Shown here: one piece after another, positions 34,995 to 44,403 of the stretch
Layout: each line of letters starts with the position of its first letter
Numbering within the stretch: the first letter of the stretch is position 1
Assembly (NCBI RefSeq): GCF_002156875.1
Contig: NZ_NCSY01000001.1
Coordinates: 62,001 to 126,000 of the forward strand
DNA: 64,000 bases
Origin: Bacillus sp. EAC
GTDB taxonomy: Bacteria > Bacillota > Bacilli > Bacillales > Bacillaceae_G
Direction of reading: 5' to 3'
Notes under the pieces: generated by a model
Databases searched by the model: none
What the model was told of the DNA's origin: nothing
Seen by the model: only the letters and a program-made list of their open reading frames with translations
Translations under genes and position numbers: made by a program

Positions 34995-36012
34995 CAATAT
35001 TTCTCCTTCCATTGCTTTCGAAAATAGTTAATAAATGTTTTGCAGCCAGTGTGGCAGTTAATGTACCATTCATGACAGACTTTTCAATATCTGGAATCGA
35101 TTGATTGACTTCAGAGTGATTTAAAAAACTAAATCTCAAATGCTCCTCAACCATGTTATACATCCAATCTAGCATTTGTTTTTGTCTTCGTTGGTGAAAA
35201 TAACCTGAATGGATTGTTTTATCTTGAAAAGATTTTATTTCTAACCAAATTTCTTCGATACCTTCACCTGTCAATGAAGAAGCTGTATAGGCTTGACTGA
35301 TCCAACCAGGTGTTGAAGGCTGCAGTAAATGTAATATACGGTTAAATTCTGCCTTTGCAGCAAGTGCTTTTATTTTGTTATCACCGTCTGCCTTGTTTAT
35401 GATTATGGAATCTGCCAACTCCATAATTCCTTTTTTAATGCCTTGTAATTCATCTCCTGCACCCGTAAGCATAACTAATAAGAAGAAATCAACCATCGAT
35501 CGAACAGTTACCTCACTTTGCCCAACACCTACTGTTTCAATCAGAATGACATCATATCCGGCTGCTTCACAAATTAACATTGACTCTCGGCTTTTTCGAG
35601 CAATTCCACCTAGAGAACCTCCAGAAGCAGATGGTCGGATATACGCATTTGGATTTCGTGATAAAGAATCCATCCTCGTTTTATCTCCTAAAATACTTCC
35701 TTTCGTAATCGTGCTACTCGGATCCACCGTTAAAACTGCTACCCGGTGGCCTCGTTCGCATAATAAACTACCGAAGCTTTCAATTAACGTACTTTTACCT
35801 GCTCCCGGTACTCCAGTAATCCCAATTCGAATTGAACGACCTGTATAAGGTAGTAGTCTCGTTAATACATTTTGTGCAGTTTGCATATGAGCGGGTGAAT
35901 TACTTTCGATTAAAGTAATTGCTTGTGCAAGAATCGTCCGGTTTCCTTCAATAACACCATTAACGTAGTCATCTTCAGAAAGTATTTTCTTGCGTTTTCT
36001 TTCTTCTTTCAT
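34975..36012 (-). CDS. meaB: MeaB-type GTPase, chaperone of methylmalonyl-CoA mutase
   Basis: 345 residues, G3E GTPase family. Walker A GVPGAGKSTLIES, Walker B-like VILIETVGVGQSE, base-recognition NKADGDNK. MeaB loads and protects adenosylcobalamin in the mutase using GTP. Begins at 36012, the base directly following the mutB stop codon, with GGAG inside mutB; the operon arrangement supports the assignment. Confidence 0.93.
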   Translation of the reverse strand: MKEERKRKKILSEDDYVNGVIEGNRTILAQAITLIESNSPAHMQTAQNVLTRLLPYTGRSIRIGITGVPGAGKSTLIESFGSLLCERGHRVAVLTVDPSSTITKGSILGDKTRMDSLSRNPNAYIRPSASGGSLGGIARKSRESMLICEAAGYDVILIETVGVGQSEVTVRSMVDFFLLVMLTGAGDELQGIKKGIMELADSIIINKADGDNKIKALAAKAEFNRILHLLQPSTPGWISQAYTASSLTGEGIEEIWLEIKSFQDKTIHSGYFHQRRQKQMLDWMYNMVEEHLRFSFLNHSEVNQSIPDIEKSVMNGTLTATLAAKHLLTIFESNGRRNIDARDKA

Positions 36013-38175
36013 TTAATTTACATCTCCAAGTCGTTGAATGATTTCTTCAATAACTTTTTGTGCTGCTACTGGAATAACAGTGCCCGGACCAAATATGGCT
36101 GCTGCACCATTTTTTAATAAAAAGTCATAATCCTGAGGAGGGATTACACCACCAGCTACGATTACGATATCATCACGATCTAATTTCCTTAGTTCTTCCA
36201 TTAGTTGAGGTAATAGTGTCTTATGACCTCCTGCAAGTGAACTCATCCCTATTACATGGACATCATTCTCTACTGCTTGAAGTGCAGTTTCTTCAGGTGT
36301 TTGGAATAATGGTCCGATGTCCACGTCAAAGCCTAAATCTGCAAATGCAGTAGCAATTACTTTTGCTCCACGATCATGGCCATCTTGTCCTAATTTAGCA
36401 ATCATTATTCGTGGACGACGACCCTCACGAAGTTCAAAATCATCTGCCATTTTTCGAACGATATCAATTTCTTCTTTTTCACCGTATTCAGCACTATAAA
36501 TACCAATTATTGAACGAATTACAGCTTTATGTCGACCTACGACTTTTTCATATGCGTCAGAAATTTCACCAAGAGTAGCTCTAGCTCTAGCCGCTTCAAT
36601 TGCAAGCGCTAACATATTACTTTCGCCTGATTCTGCGGCTTCAGTAATAGCTGATAAGGTAGCTTTTACTTTTTCTTCATCCCTATTTGCTCGTAATTCT
36701 CTCAGTCTTGCAATTTGTGCTTCACGAACAGCAGTATTATCAACTTCAAGAACTTCTAGAGGATCTTCTTTCTCAAGTCGATATTTATTTACACCAATAA
36801 TCGTTTCTTTACCAGAATCAATATGAGCTTGCCGTCTAGCAGCAGCCTCTTCAATACGCATTTTTGGCAACCCTGTCTCAATAGCTTTTGCCATTCCACC
36901 TAATGATTCAACTTCTTGAATATGGGCCCACGCTTTACGAACTAATTCATTTGTTAAAGATTCGACGTAATATGAACCACCCCAAGGGTCAACAACATTA
37001 CAGATGCCAGTTTCTTTTTGTAAATAAAGCTGAGTATTCCTTGCAATTCGCGCTGAAAAATCTGTTGGAAGTGCAATTGCTTCATCTAAAGCATTTGTAT
37101 GTAATGATTGTGTATGACCTAAAACTGCAGCCATTGCCTCAATACATGTTCGAGTGACATTATTAAAAGGATCCTGCTCCGTTAAACTCCAACCAGAGGT
37201 TTGAGAATGTGTTCGTAATGCCATTGATTTTTCTTTTTGAGGATTAAAGGTTTTAATCATTTTTGCCCATAAAAGGCGAGCAGCTCTCATTTTGGCAATT
37301 TCCATAAAGTAATTCATACCTATACCCCAGAAAAACGACAAGCGGGGTGCAAATGAGTCGATATCTATACCAGCTTTTAGTCCAGTCCGAACATACTCTA
37401 GTCCATTTGCTAATGTATATCCTAATTCAATGTCCGCAGTCGCCCCAGCTTCCTGCATATGATATCCGGAAATACTTATACTGTTAAATTTAGGCATGTT
37501 TTTTGACGTATAAGAAAAAATATCAGCGATTATCCTCATTGATGACTCAGGCGGATAAATATATGTATTTCTAACCATATATTCTTTAAGAATATCGTTC
37601 TGAATCGTTCCAGTTAATTGTGACTGATGAACTCCTTGTTCCTCAGCTGCAACAATGTAAAACGCTAATACAGGAAGTACAGCTCCATTCATTGTCATTG
37701 ATACTGACATTTTATCTAAAGGAATTCCATCAAATAAGATTTTCATGTCTAAAATTGAATCAATCGCAACTCCTGCTTTACCAACATCTCCTTCTACTCT
37801 TGGATGATCAGAATCGTAGCCACGGTGAGTTGCCAAATCAAATGCAATTGATAAACCCTTTTGACCTGCAGCTAAATTTCTGCGATAAAATGCATTACTT
37901 TCCTCAGCAGTAGAAAAACCTGCATATTGGCGAATCGTCCAAGGCTGATTTATGTACATTGCTGGGTATGGTCCTCTTAAAAATGGCGCAATACCGGAAA
38001 CGAATTCTAAATGCTCTAATCCATTTGTATCCTTCGAATCATATAGTGGCTTTACATCGATTTGCTCTAAAGTCTTCCAGTCATGTTTTTCCAAGTCTAC
38101 TAGATTTGGAGGAATTGTAGGTGCTGTGAAAGCTTCATTAAAGGGCATTTTTGTAAAATCAATTTGTTTTTTCAT
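36013..38175 (-). CDS. mutB: Methylmalonyl-CoA mutase, large (catalytic) subunit
   Basis: 720 residues. N-terminal TIM barrel with [20 protein letters not shown] and [19 protein letters not shown] (active site), C-terminal B12 domain (~590-715) with the base-off cobalamin motif [18 protein letters not shown]-like segment [15 protein letters not shown], and [10 protein letters not shown]. Catalyses methylmalonyl-CoA to succinyl-CoA with adenosylcobalamin, feeding odd-chain and branched-chain catabolism into the TCA cycle. Two bases separate it from mutA and none from meaB. AAGGAGG nine bases upstream. Confidence 0.95.
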   Translation of the reverse strand: MKKQIDFTKMPFNEAFTAPTIPPNLVDLEKHDWKTLEQIDVKPLYDSKDTNGLEHLEFVSGIAPFLRGPYPAMYINQPWTIRQYAGFSTAEESNAFYRRNLAAGQKGLSIAFDLATHRGYDSDHPRVEGDVGKAGVAIDSILDMKILFDGIPLDKMSVSMTMNGAVLPVLAFYIVAAEEQGVHQSQLTGTIQNDILKEYMVRNTYIYPPESSMRIIADIFSYTSKNMPKFNSISISGYHMQEAGATADIELGYTLANGLEYVRTGLKAGIDIDSFAPRLSFFWGIGMNYFMEIAKMRAARLLWAKMIKTFNPQKEKSMALRTHSQTSGWSLTEQDPFNNVTRTCIEAMAAVLGHTQSLHTNALDEAIALPTDFSARIARNTQLYLQKETGICNVVDPWGGSYYVESLTNELVRKAWAHIQEVESLGGMAKAIETGLPKMRIEEAAARRQAHIDSGKETIIGVNKYRLEKEDPLEVLEVDNTAVREAQIARLRELRANRDEEKVKATLSAITEAAESGESNMLALAIEAARARATLGEISDAYEKVVGRHKAVIRSIIGIYSAEYGEKEEIDIVRKMADDFELREGRRPRIMIAKLGQDGHDRGAKVIATAFADLGFDVDIGPLFQTPEETALQAVENDVHVIGMSSLAGGHKTLLPQLMEELRKLDRDDIVIVAGGVIPPQDYDFLLKNGAAAIFGPGTVIPVAAQKVIEEIIQRLGDVN

Positions 38176-38177
38176 TT

Positions 38178-40304
38178 TTAAATTCCTCCTTTCAATAGCA
38201 GTTCTACTAATTTTTCATAATTATTTATTTTAGAGTGGATAAAATCATTTACACCAAGATTTTTATATAGATTCATTTCTTCTACAGTAGGATTTCCAGT
38301 TATTAGTATCGTAGTATTCAAGTCAATTTTCTGGATTTCTCTTACTAAAGCAGGTATATATTCTGCATAATGGTCATCTGTCGAACAAATGACGACAATT
38401 TTAGATTTTGAAAGTTTATAAGTTTCTACTATTTCTTCAATTGTAGAAAAACCTGAATTTTGAATGACTTGAAAACCACCTACCTCAAAGAAATCTGTGA
38501 CAAAGTCTACACGTTGTTTATAGCTTGATATAGGTCCAATATTTGCTGCGAAAACAGTTAAAGAATTCCCAGTTCTATTTTTATATTCCTCTGATTTTTC
38601 ACGTAAATATTCAAACGGTTCTGCACCTCGGTGAATTCGCAGAGGTCGAACGGTTGGTTTTCCAGTTTTTAAAAGATACATTGATTTGTCCAAATCATCT
38701 ATTGATGCTCCATTATTTATTGCTATTAATGCATTCTCAAAAGATTGTATTTCCGAAAAATTTTTTAGAGATTGCTCAAGTTCATATGATTTATGATTAG
38801 ATGAATTTTGAACATTTGGTTTTGAACAATTGGAATTTTCTCTTTTAATTAATTTTTTTTCTTGTAAGTTCGGGAAAATATTTGTCCCAACGAAAACATC
38901 TTTTTTGAGTTTAATATTTTCAGCTCTTTTTTCAGCCGTTATTCCAATTAACTCTTGAGGAAATCCTGCCTGTATTGCATTATACATTCCGCCTAATTCT
39001 TCGATTTTTTGGAAAAGTTCCCAAACCTTTTCTGCCAAAGTATAAGTAAGTGATTCGACATACCAAGAACCACCTGCAGGATCAACAACCTTAGATAAAT
39101 TTGCTTCCTTATCTAGAATCATATGGGTATTTCTAGCAATACGACGTGAAAATTCATCTGGAGCACCCAATGGTTCATCAAAAGGAGATACATGAAGACT
39201 ATCTACACCTCCAATTACTCCTGCAAAAGCCTCTACCGTTCCTCGTAATATGTTTACATAAGGATCATAAATCGTTTTTGACCACGCTGATGTCCTAGAA
39301 TGAATAAACATTTTCTGAGAGGCCTCGTTACCTCCAAGTTCTTTTACGATTCTAGCCCAAATCATTCTTGCTGCTCTTAACTTAGCTATTTCCATAAAGA
39401 AATTAGATCCTATTGAAAAAGAAAAACGTATACGTTGAGCAATATCATCAATTGAAACCTGATGCTTTTCTAATCCACGTAGATATTCGACACCAGAAGA
39501 AATCGTAAACGCCAATTCATGAATTGCGTTTCCTCCCGCATCGTGATAAGGATTTCCTTGAATATTAATCGTTTCGACATTTGGTGCATTTGAAACAGAC
39601 CATTTTGTTATGTCAGCCATTATTTCTAATGCCTCTTCCATCGAATACGGAATTGTACCGAATTTAACAAGGTCGCCTAAAGGATCCATCCCTACGAAAC
39701 TTTTAATTTTCTTTAAGTCATAATTTTGTTGATTTAAATAAGAAATAAAAGTCGCAAAAAAACCAAGACCTCCATGTACAATTTCAATAAATAAAGGTAC
39801 TTCTTCTAAGTCGATTCCTTTAAATGCAATCTCAAAATCTTTAATTGATGAAAGTAAAAGTCCTTTCCTCATATGGTTATCCTCAATGGTACTTTCAGAG
39901 TAAAGACTTAAATAATTGGATTCTATTAGAATATGAAGCATCGTTTGTCCTTTTTGAAGATCATTTAACGCTACTTGATTGAACTCTTCTGGTGAGGATA
40001 TCGATAATTCCTGACAAATTGCCCAAGGTTCTTCAATATAACCTAATTGATTCGTTCCACGTAAATATGGAAATTCACCTGATTTTGAATCAAGGTATCT
40101 GAAATTTTTAAGATCTTCGCTTCTATACATAGGTTGCAATGAGATTTCTTCATATGTTTTTGTAACAAGCTTTTCTTCAATAGTGGCTCCTTTTAAGGAT
40201 TTTTCTACGACATCTCTCCACTCATTTACTGTCGGCTTTGGAAATTCATTAAACAAGTTCATTTCATCTAATTCATGGTTTGAATTATTTTTATATTCTG
40301 ACAT
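38178..40304 (-). CDS. mutA: Methylmalonyl-CoA mutase, small subunit
   Basis: About 708 residues, homologous to MutB over its barrel ([38 protein letters not shown]). The C-terminal domain has the B12-binding fold but no DxHxxG motif (it reads [15 protein letters not shown]), as expected for the non-cofactor-binding subunit of the heterodimer. Start placed at the ATG at 40304 with GGGAGTG nine bases upstream; a GTG at 40316 is one base from the same site. First gene of the mutA-mutB-meaB-mce-carboxyltransferase operon, possibly after the carrier-like gene at 40388. Confidence 0.92.
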   Translation of the reverse strand: MSEYKNNSNHELDEMNLFNEFPKPTVNEWRDVVEKSLKGATIEEKLVTKTYEEISLQPMYRSEDLKNFRYLDSKSGEFPYLRGTNQLGYIEEPWAICQELSISSPEEFNQVALNDLQKGQTMLHILIESNYLSLYSESTIEDNHMRKGLLLSSIKDFEIAFKGIDLEEVPLFIEIVHGGLGFFATFISYLNQQNYDLKKIKSFVGMDPLGDLVKFGTIPYSMEEALEIMADITKWSVSNAPNVETINIQGNPYHDAGGNAIHELAFTISSGVEYLRGLEKHQVSIDDIAQRIRFSFSIGSNFFMEIAKLRAARMIWARIVKELGGNEASQKMFIHSRTSAWSKTIYDPYVNILRGTVEAFAGVIGGVDSLHVSPFDEPLGAPDEFSRRIARNTHMILDKEANLSKVVDPAGGSWYVESLTYTLAEKVWELFQKIEELGGMYNAIQAGFPQELIGITAEKRAENIKLKKDVFVGTNIFPNLQEKKLIKRENSNCSKPNVQNSSNHKSYELEQSLKNFSEIQSFENALIAINNGASIDDLDKSMYLLKTGKPTVRPLRIHRGAEPFEYLREKSEEYKNRTGNSLTVFAANIGPISSYKQRVDFVTDFFEVGGFQVIQNSGFSTIEEIVETYKLSKSKIVVICSTDDHYAEYIPALVREIQKIDLNTTILITGNPTVEEMNLYKNLGVNDFIHSKINNYEKLVELLLKGGI

Positions 40305-40387
40305 AATTAAAGCCACTCCCTTCTATTTTTTTAGTAAAGTTTTAAATAAATCTGTCTAAAATAATAATTTATGGACTTATATAGTAT

Positions 40388-40825
40388 TTATAAACTCTTA
40401 ATAGAAATCCTATAAAGAGGTTGACCGAAGTCGATTAGTTCTCCAACTTCAGCTAGAACTTCAACAATCACACCATTTAAATTTGAAATAATTTCATGAT
40501 GAATATTTAGTCCTGCAACTGAACATCTAGCGATAAGGACGTTTTCTTCAACATGATCACCTGTTTTTAGAAACGGTTCAAAAATGCCAATTACATTAGA
40601 ATATAAGGTCGTTTCTTTTACTTCACTTACTTTCACTTCTAATAAATCTTCATTAACAGACTTGCTAACTATATTTCTCTCAGGAAGTATCTCTGATTGA
40701 ATGATGATTTGATTTTGTTTGTTTTTTTTTATGTAGAGTCTATTTTCCTCGTACTTAACTTCTAATTCATCAATAGTAGAATGATTAACTAATTTTAAAA
40801 TCTCTCTAATTTCTAACATATTCAT
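40388..40825 (-). CDS. Biotin-carrier-like protein lacking the biotinyl lysine
   Basis: About 145 residues. The N-terminal half is charged; residues ~75-145 follow the biotinyl/lipoyl fold of AccB (VIGIFEPFLKTGDHVEE, NLNGVIVEVLAEVGELIDFG, QPLYRISI). Where AccB has CIVEAMKMMNQI this protein has CSVAGLNIHHEI: the attachment Lys is replaced by Asn and the flanking Glu-Ala-Met are lost, so it cannot be biotinylated in the usual way. Start at the ATG at 40825, nine bases after GAGGTG. Upstream of mutA by 84 bases on the same strand, probably in the same operon. May be a structural or regulatory remnant of a carrier. Confidence 0.75.
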   Translation of the reverse strand: MNMLEIREILKLVNHSTIDELEVKYEENRLYIKKNKQNQIIIQSEILPERNIVSKSVNEDLLEVKVSEVKETTLYSNVIGIFEPFLKTGDHVEENVLIARCSVAGLNIHHEIISNLNGVIVEVLAEVGELIDFGQPLYRISIKSL

Positions 40826-41066
40826 TATTGGACACACCTCAACTATGATTTGGCGATGAATTCGTTATAAATTCATTTATTTACATTGCAAGGAATTACT
40901 CAAAATAAAATAATAATACATAAAATTTCGACAAATTCATTTAAAAATCCTTTAAAATTATGAATCTTATGTTTTTTAAAAATAATCTAAATCCTCATTA
41001 AGCCAGATTAAGCGTAAATTAAATATCTAACCGTTATTTAACTAGTATCACTATTAATCAGGAATA

Positions 41067-41099
41067 AAAAAACGACTATCGTATCGATAATCGTTTTTT
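41067..41099. terminator. Bidirectional terminator after the CstR operon
   Basis: AACGACTATCG / CGATAATCGTT stem with A and T runs outside; 22 bases from the rhodanese stop. Confidence 0.65.
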
Positions 41100-41120
41100 T
41101 ATAGTTATATTCGAGAAAGT

Positions 41121-41417
41121 TCAATCAACTTCTCCTTCCCATGAAAGCATTCCGCCACTCATATTTATCACATTAAATCCGTAACTTTCAAGGAATTGTA
41201 CTGCTCGACTACTTCTACCACCAGCATGACATACTACAATATACTCTTTCGTTTTATCTAGATCAGCCATACGAAACTCAATTAATCCAAGTGGGATATG
41301 AATTGAACCTGGGATTTTCCCATTTACAACTTCATCAGCTTCTCGAACGTCTATTATATTCACTTCTTTACCTAAGGATAACAAGTTTTCTAACTCTACT
41401 GCTGCTATTTCTTTCAT
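41121..41417 (-). CDS. Single-domain rhodanese
   Basis: 98 residues: one rhodanese domain with NIIDVREADEVVNGKIPG at the N-terminus and the active-site loop VCHAGGRSSRA carrying the persulfide Cys. Cytosolic sulfurtransferase, probably moving sulfane sulfur during persulfide stress, since it is co-directional with and 22 bases after a second rhodanese and lies in the unit headed by the CstR-like repressor. GAGGGAG upstream of the ATG. Confidence 0.88.
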   Translation of the reverse strand: MKEIAAVELENLLSLGKEVNIIDVREADEVVNGKIPGSIHIPLGLIEFRMADLDKTKEYIVVCHAGGRSSRAVQFLESYGFNVINMSGGMLSWEGEVD

Positions 41418-41438
41418 ATATTTTCTCCCTCGTTTAGT

Positions 41439-41792
41439 TTACCAAGTACTCATTCCGCCTTTAACATTCGTTAAGCTTATAAATCCCATTTTTTTTAATA
41501 TTTTACATGCTTTTTTACTTCTTACACCACTTTGACAAATTACAATGGTCTTTTTATCTGTTGATAAATCACTTACGTTTTTCAATTGATTTAGTGGTAT
41601 ATTCCTGAATTGCTTTATATGTCTGCCTTTATATTCCTCAGGAGTTCGAACATCGATCAATTGAATTGAATTAGTTTTTAACTCATTTTTCAATTCTGAT
41701 GAAGTGATTTATTTTACTCCATTTGTAGGCATAACGTTTTTAAGAAAGAAGTAGATAATAAATATAAGTATTATCATATTAAAATATTTCAT
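41439..41792 (-). pseudogene. Membrane-anchored rhodanese split by an in-frame TAA
   Basis: From the ATG at 41792 (AAGGAG eight bases upstream) the frame reads MKYFNMIILIFIIYFFLKNV, MPTNGVK, then TAA at 41711-41709, and continues in the same frame as ITSSELKNELKTNSIQLIDV through VICQSGVRSKKA (active Cys) to KGGMSTW. Frame length is 118 codons, the size of N-terminally anchored rhodaneses of bacilli, where a Gln commonly follows this GV(K/R) segment; CAA to TAA is one base change. The downstream part could only restart from the TTG at 41693, which has no ribosome binding site. Probably a nonsense allele or sequencing error; readthrough is not excluded. Confidence 0.75.
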
Positions 41793-41885
41793 GAATGGTA
41801 CTCCTTTTTAGATGTCTAAATCATTACTAAAATATAATTATGGGTATATAATAAGTTAAAAAAATTGAGGTTCTATTCATTTAAC

Positions 41886-42146
41886 TTATCTACTTTTTAC
41901 AAGCAAATTTACTGCTTCTTTAACAAGATCTTCTGCATTTTGTCCATTTTCTTCAGCAGTTCGAACACAATCAATTAGATTAGTACTTACGATTACACCT
42001 ATTGTACGATCCATAGCAGTTCTAACTGCTGATAGTTGTGTGATTACTTCCTTACAGTCTTTGTTTTCTTCCATCATTTTTAAAATACCTCTAACTTGAC
42101 CTTCAATTCGTTTCACCCTATTTTTTACTTGATTATCATAGTTCAT
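41886..42146 (-). CDS. cstR: CsoR/RcnR-family repressor, CstR (persulfide-sensing) type
   Basis: 86 residues, DUF156 all-helical. Cys31 (NKDCKEV) and Cys60 (LIDCVRT) are the two CstR cysteines; the position of the CsoR copper-ligand His is Asn (STNLIDC), so a persulfide rather than copper sensor is favoured. The operator with arms TATACCC/GGGTATA sits in its promoter. Followed on the same strand by two rhodanese genes, the usual context for CstR. AAGGAG upstream of the ATG. Confidence 0.85.
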   Translation of the reverse strand: MNYDNQVKNRVKRIEGQVRGILKMMEENKDCKEVITQLSAVRTAMDRTIGVIVSTNLIDCVRTAEENGQNAEDLVKEAVNLLVKSR

Positions 42147-42199
42147 TGTAGTTCTCCTTCTTCTAATTTAAGTTTACAAGATATTTATTTTATATACGA

Positions 42200-42228
42200 A
42201 ATATATACCCTATTGGGTATAATGTCAA
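42200..42228 (-). promoter_or_regulatory. cstR promoter with embedded operator
   Basis: Minus strand: TTGACA (42228-42223), 17-base spacer, TATATT (42205-42200). The perfect 18-base palindrome TATACCCTATTGGGTATA at 42204-42221 fills the spacer, matching CstR/CsoR-type operators with C3-4/G3-4 cores. Predicts autorepression relieved by persulfides. Confidence 0.75.
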
Positions 42229-42254
42229 TGATTACGTTTAATTAATTCGCAGAA

Positions 42255-42405
42255 GCAATAAAATCAACTTCAAAGGTGGGATTCTCCTGTGGGCAGGTGT
42301 GACCCCGAAGGCGTTAATGCGCGGGGGCGAGGGGGCGTTTAGCGACCGCCACACGAAAAACAAGCATCCTAGAGTAGAAATCGAAGAAGGGATTTTTTTA
42401 TATAA
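42255..42405. repeat. Degenerate intergenic repeat, copy 3
   Basis: Contains a GC-rich core (GCGGGGGCGAGGGGGCG) and ends in AGAGTAGAAATCGAAGAAGG followed by seven T; the last block recurs in the repeats at 51.7 and 52.5 kb. Confidence 0.55.
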
Positions 42406-42438
42406 ATACTAAGTTTTCGATATTAGCCAATAATTAAA

Positions 42439-42462
42439 AGGCTGTCGACTTTTCGACAGCCT
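42439..42462 (-). terminator. Terminator of the acyl-CoA synthetase gene
   Basis: AGGCTGTCGA / TCGACAGCCT perfect stem with a four-base loop, TTTTAATT on the minus strand. The same hairpin recurs at 52546-52570. Confidence 0.65.
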
Positions 42463-42501
42463 GACTACTTCTAATTGAAGTAGTTACTTTCTTCATAATA
42501 T

Positions 42502-44151
42502 TTAAGTTAGATTAGATTGTTTAGCATTTTCGATTGCTTTTTCTCTCAATAAATATTTTTGTATTTTTCCAGACGCAGTCATCGGGTATTCTTTGACAAA
42601 TTCAATGTACCTAGGGATTTTATGCTTTGAAATCTTTCCAGTACAGTATGTTCGTAATTCATCAGGATTAATCGTTACACCTTCTTTTAAAATAATCCAT
42701 GCCATTACCTCTTCACCATAAACTTGATCAGGGACTCCAACTACTTGTACATCAATTACATCTGGATGAGAGTAAAAGAACTCTTCTATTTCACGGGGGT
42801 AAATATTTTCTCCACCACGAATAATCATATCTTTTAGTCTACCTGTAATTTTGCAATAACCATTCACGTCCATAATTGCTAAATCTCCTGTATGTAACCA
42901 TCCATCCTTATCGATCGCTTCAATGGTAGCTTCTTCATTTTTATAATAGCCTTTCATGACATGATATCCCCTAGTGCAAAGTTCCCCCTGCTCTCCTATT
43001 GGCACTTCAAATGATGTACCAGGTTGAACAATTTTAACTTCAACATTTGGTAAAGCTTTACCTACAGATTCAACCCTTAACTCAATTGGATCATTTGTCC
43101 GAGTTTGAGTAATAACAGGTGATGCTTCTGTTTGACCATACGCAATTGTAATTTCATTTATTCCCATTTTATCAATAACAGCCTTCATAACTTCGATTGG
43201 ACAATTTGATCCTGCCATAATTCCTGTACGTAGGCTTGATAAATCGTAATTTGAAAAATCGGAATCATTTAACTCTGCAATAAACATAGTTGGTACACCA
43301 TGGAGACCTGTACATTTTTCATCTTGAACAGTTTGTAAAACTCTTTTAGGGTTAAATTCTTGGACAGGAACCATCGTTGCCCCTACACTAACACAAGCCA
43401 TTGTCCCTAATACACAACCGAAGCAATGAAAAAATGGTACTGGGATACATAGACGATCATTTTTTGTTAACTCCATACAATTTGCAATATTAAACCCATT
43501 ATTTACAATATTTGAATGCGTAAGCATGACACCTTTAGGGAATCCAGTAGTACCTGAGGTGTATTGCATATTTATCACATCAAACGGATGAGTAGAATTC
43601 ATTCGTTGATCCAATTCGACATCAGATATTCTACCTGCCTTTCCCATCAACTCATTCCAAGAAAAAGTACCAGGATATTTATGATCGCTCATTACAATCA
43701 CATTTTTAAGGCATGGTAAATGAAGACTATTAAGTTCACCAGGTAATGAATCTCTTAGTTCAGGAACAATTTCATAAAGCATGTCTATATAGGAAGAATC
43801 TTTAAATTTATCCATTAAAATTATCGTTGTAGAGTCAGACTGTTTAAGCAAATATTCAAGTTCAGAAGTACGATAATTTGTATTAACAGTTACTAAAACT
43901 GCACCCATTTTACCAGTTGCGAACTGTGTAGTCAGCCATTCTGGCGTATTTGAAGACCATACTGCAATATGTTCACCTTTTTGGATATTCAGACTCATTA
44001 ACGCTTTAGCAAGATCACGACAATTTTGATCGAATTGCGCATAATTTAATCTTAAACCTCTATCGGCATATACAACCGCTTCATGCATTGGATGCAACTT
44101 AGCTTTTTCTTCTAATAGTTTACCAATGGTTACCTCTAATAGATTAGTCAT
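42502..44151 (-). CDS. AMP-binding acyl-CoA synthetase
   Basis: 549 residues, ANL superfamily. A3-type phosphate loop YTSGTTGFPKGVMLTH, A5 AYGQTEASPV, A7 GWLHTGDLA, A8 hinge GRLKDMIIRGGENIYPRE, and C-terminal catalytic Lys in TASGKIQKYLLRE. Resembles YngI-type medium/long fatty acyl-CoA synthetases: ATP-dependent activation of a carboxylic acid to its CoA thioester. Substrate chain not deducible. AAGGAGGG before the ATG. Its presence by the mutase cluster suits fatty-acid or propionate-yielding catabolism, though it has its own terminator. Confidence 0.9.
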   Translation of the reverse strand: MTNLLEVTIGKLLEEKAKLHPMHEAVVYADRGLRLNYAQFDQNCRDLAKALMSLNIQKGEHIAVWSSNTPEWLTTQFATGKMGAVLVTVNTNYRTSELEYLLKQSDSTTIILMDKFKDSSYIDMLYEIVPELRDSLPGELNSLHLPCLKNVIVMSDHKYPGTFSWNELMGKAGRISDVELDQRMNSTHPFDVINMQYTSGTTGFPKGVMLTHSNIVNNGFNIANCMELTKNDRLCIPVPFFHCFGCVLGTMACVSVGATMVPVQEFNPKRVLQTVQDEKCTGLHGVPTMFIAELNDSDFSNYDLSSLRTGIMAGSNCPIEVMKAVIDKMGINEITIAYGQTEASPVITQTRTNDPIELRVESVGKALPNVEVKIVQPGTSFEVPIGEQGELCTRGYHVMKGYYKNEEATIEAIDKDGWLHTGDLAIMDVNGYCKITGRLKDMIIRGGENIYPREIEEFFYSHPDVIDVQVVGVPDQVYGEEVMAWIILKEGVTINPDELRTYCTGKISKHKIPRYIEFVKEYPMTASGKIQKYLLREKAIENAKQSNLT

Positions 44152-44351
44152 TATACCCTCCTTAAATGTGCTTTTTTACAGAAAATCACATTTAGAATAT
44201 TCTATATTTTTAATCTTTTACCTTTTTTTAGTTTGATTTTCCGAGAATTCCTTCTAAAGATTTAATAATCCTGTGCATTTCAGTGAGTTCTAAAGTGAAT
44301 ACTGCAACATTTTTGGTGGCAAATTCCATTGGGTTTTAATAATTCGCAAAA

Positions 44352-44375
44352 AAAAGAAGCCAAATGGCTTCTTCC
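44352..44375 (-). terminator. Terminator of the symporter gene
   Basis: AAGAAGCCA / TGGCTTCTT stem, T run on the minus strand. Confidence 0.65.
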
Positions 44376-44403
44376 TTCTTTTCATTCAATAATTTTATGA
44401 AAT

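Noticed and set aside
42285-42350. GC-rich patch suspected to be foreign DNA
   Set aside because: It is the core of the intergenic repeat family seen elsewhere in the window.
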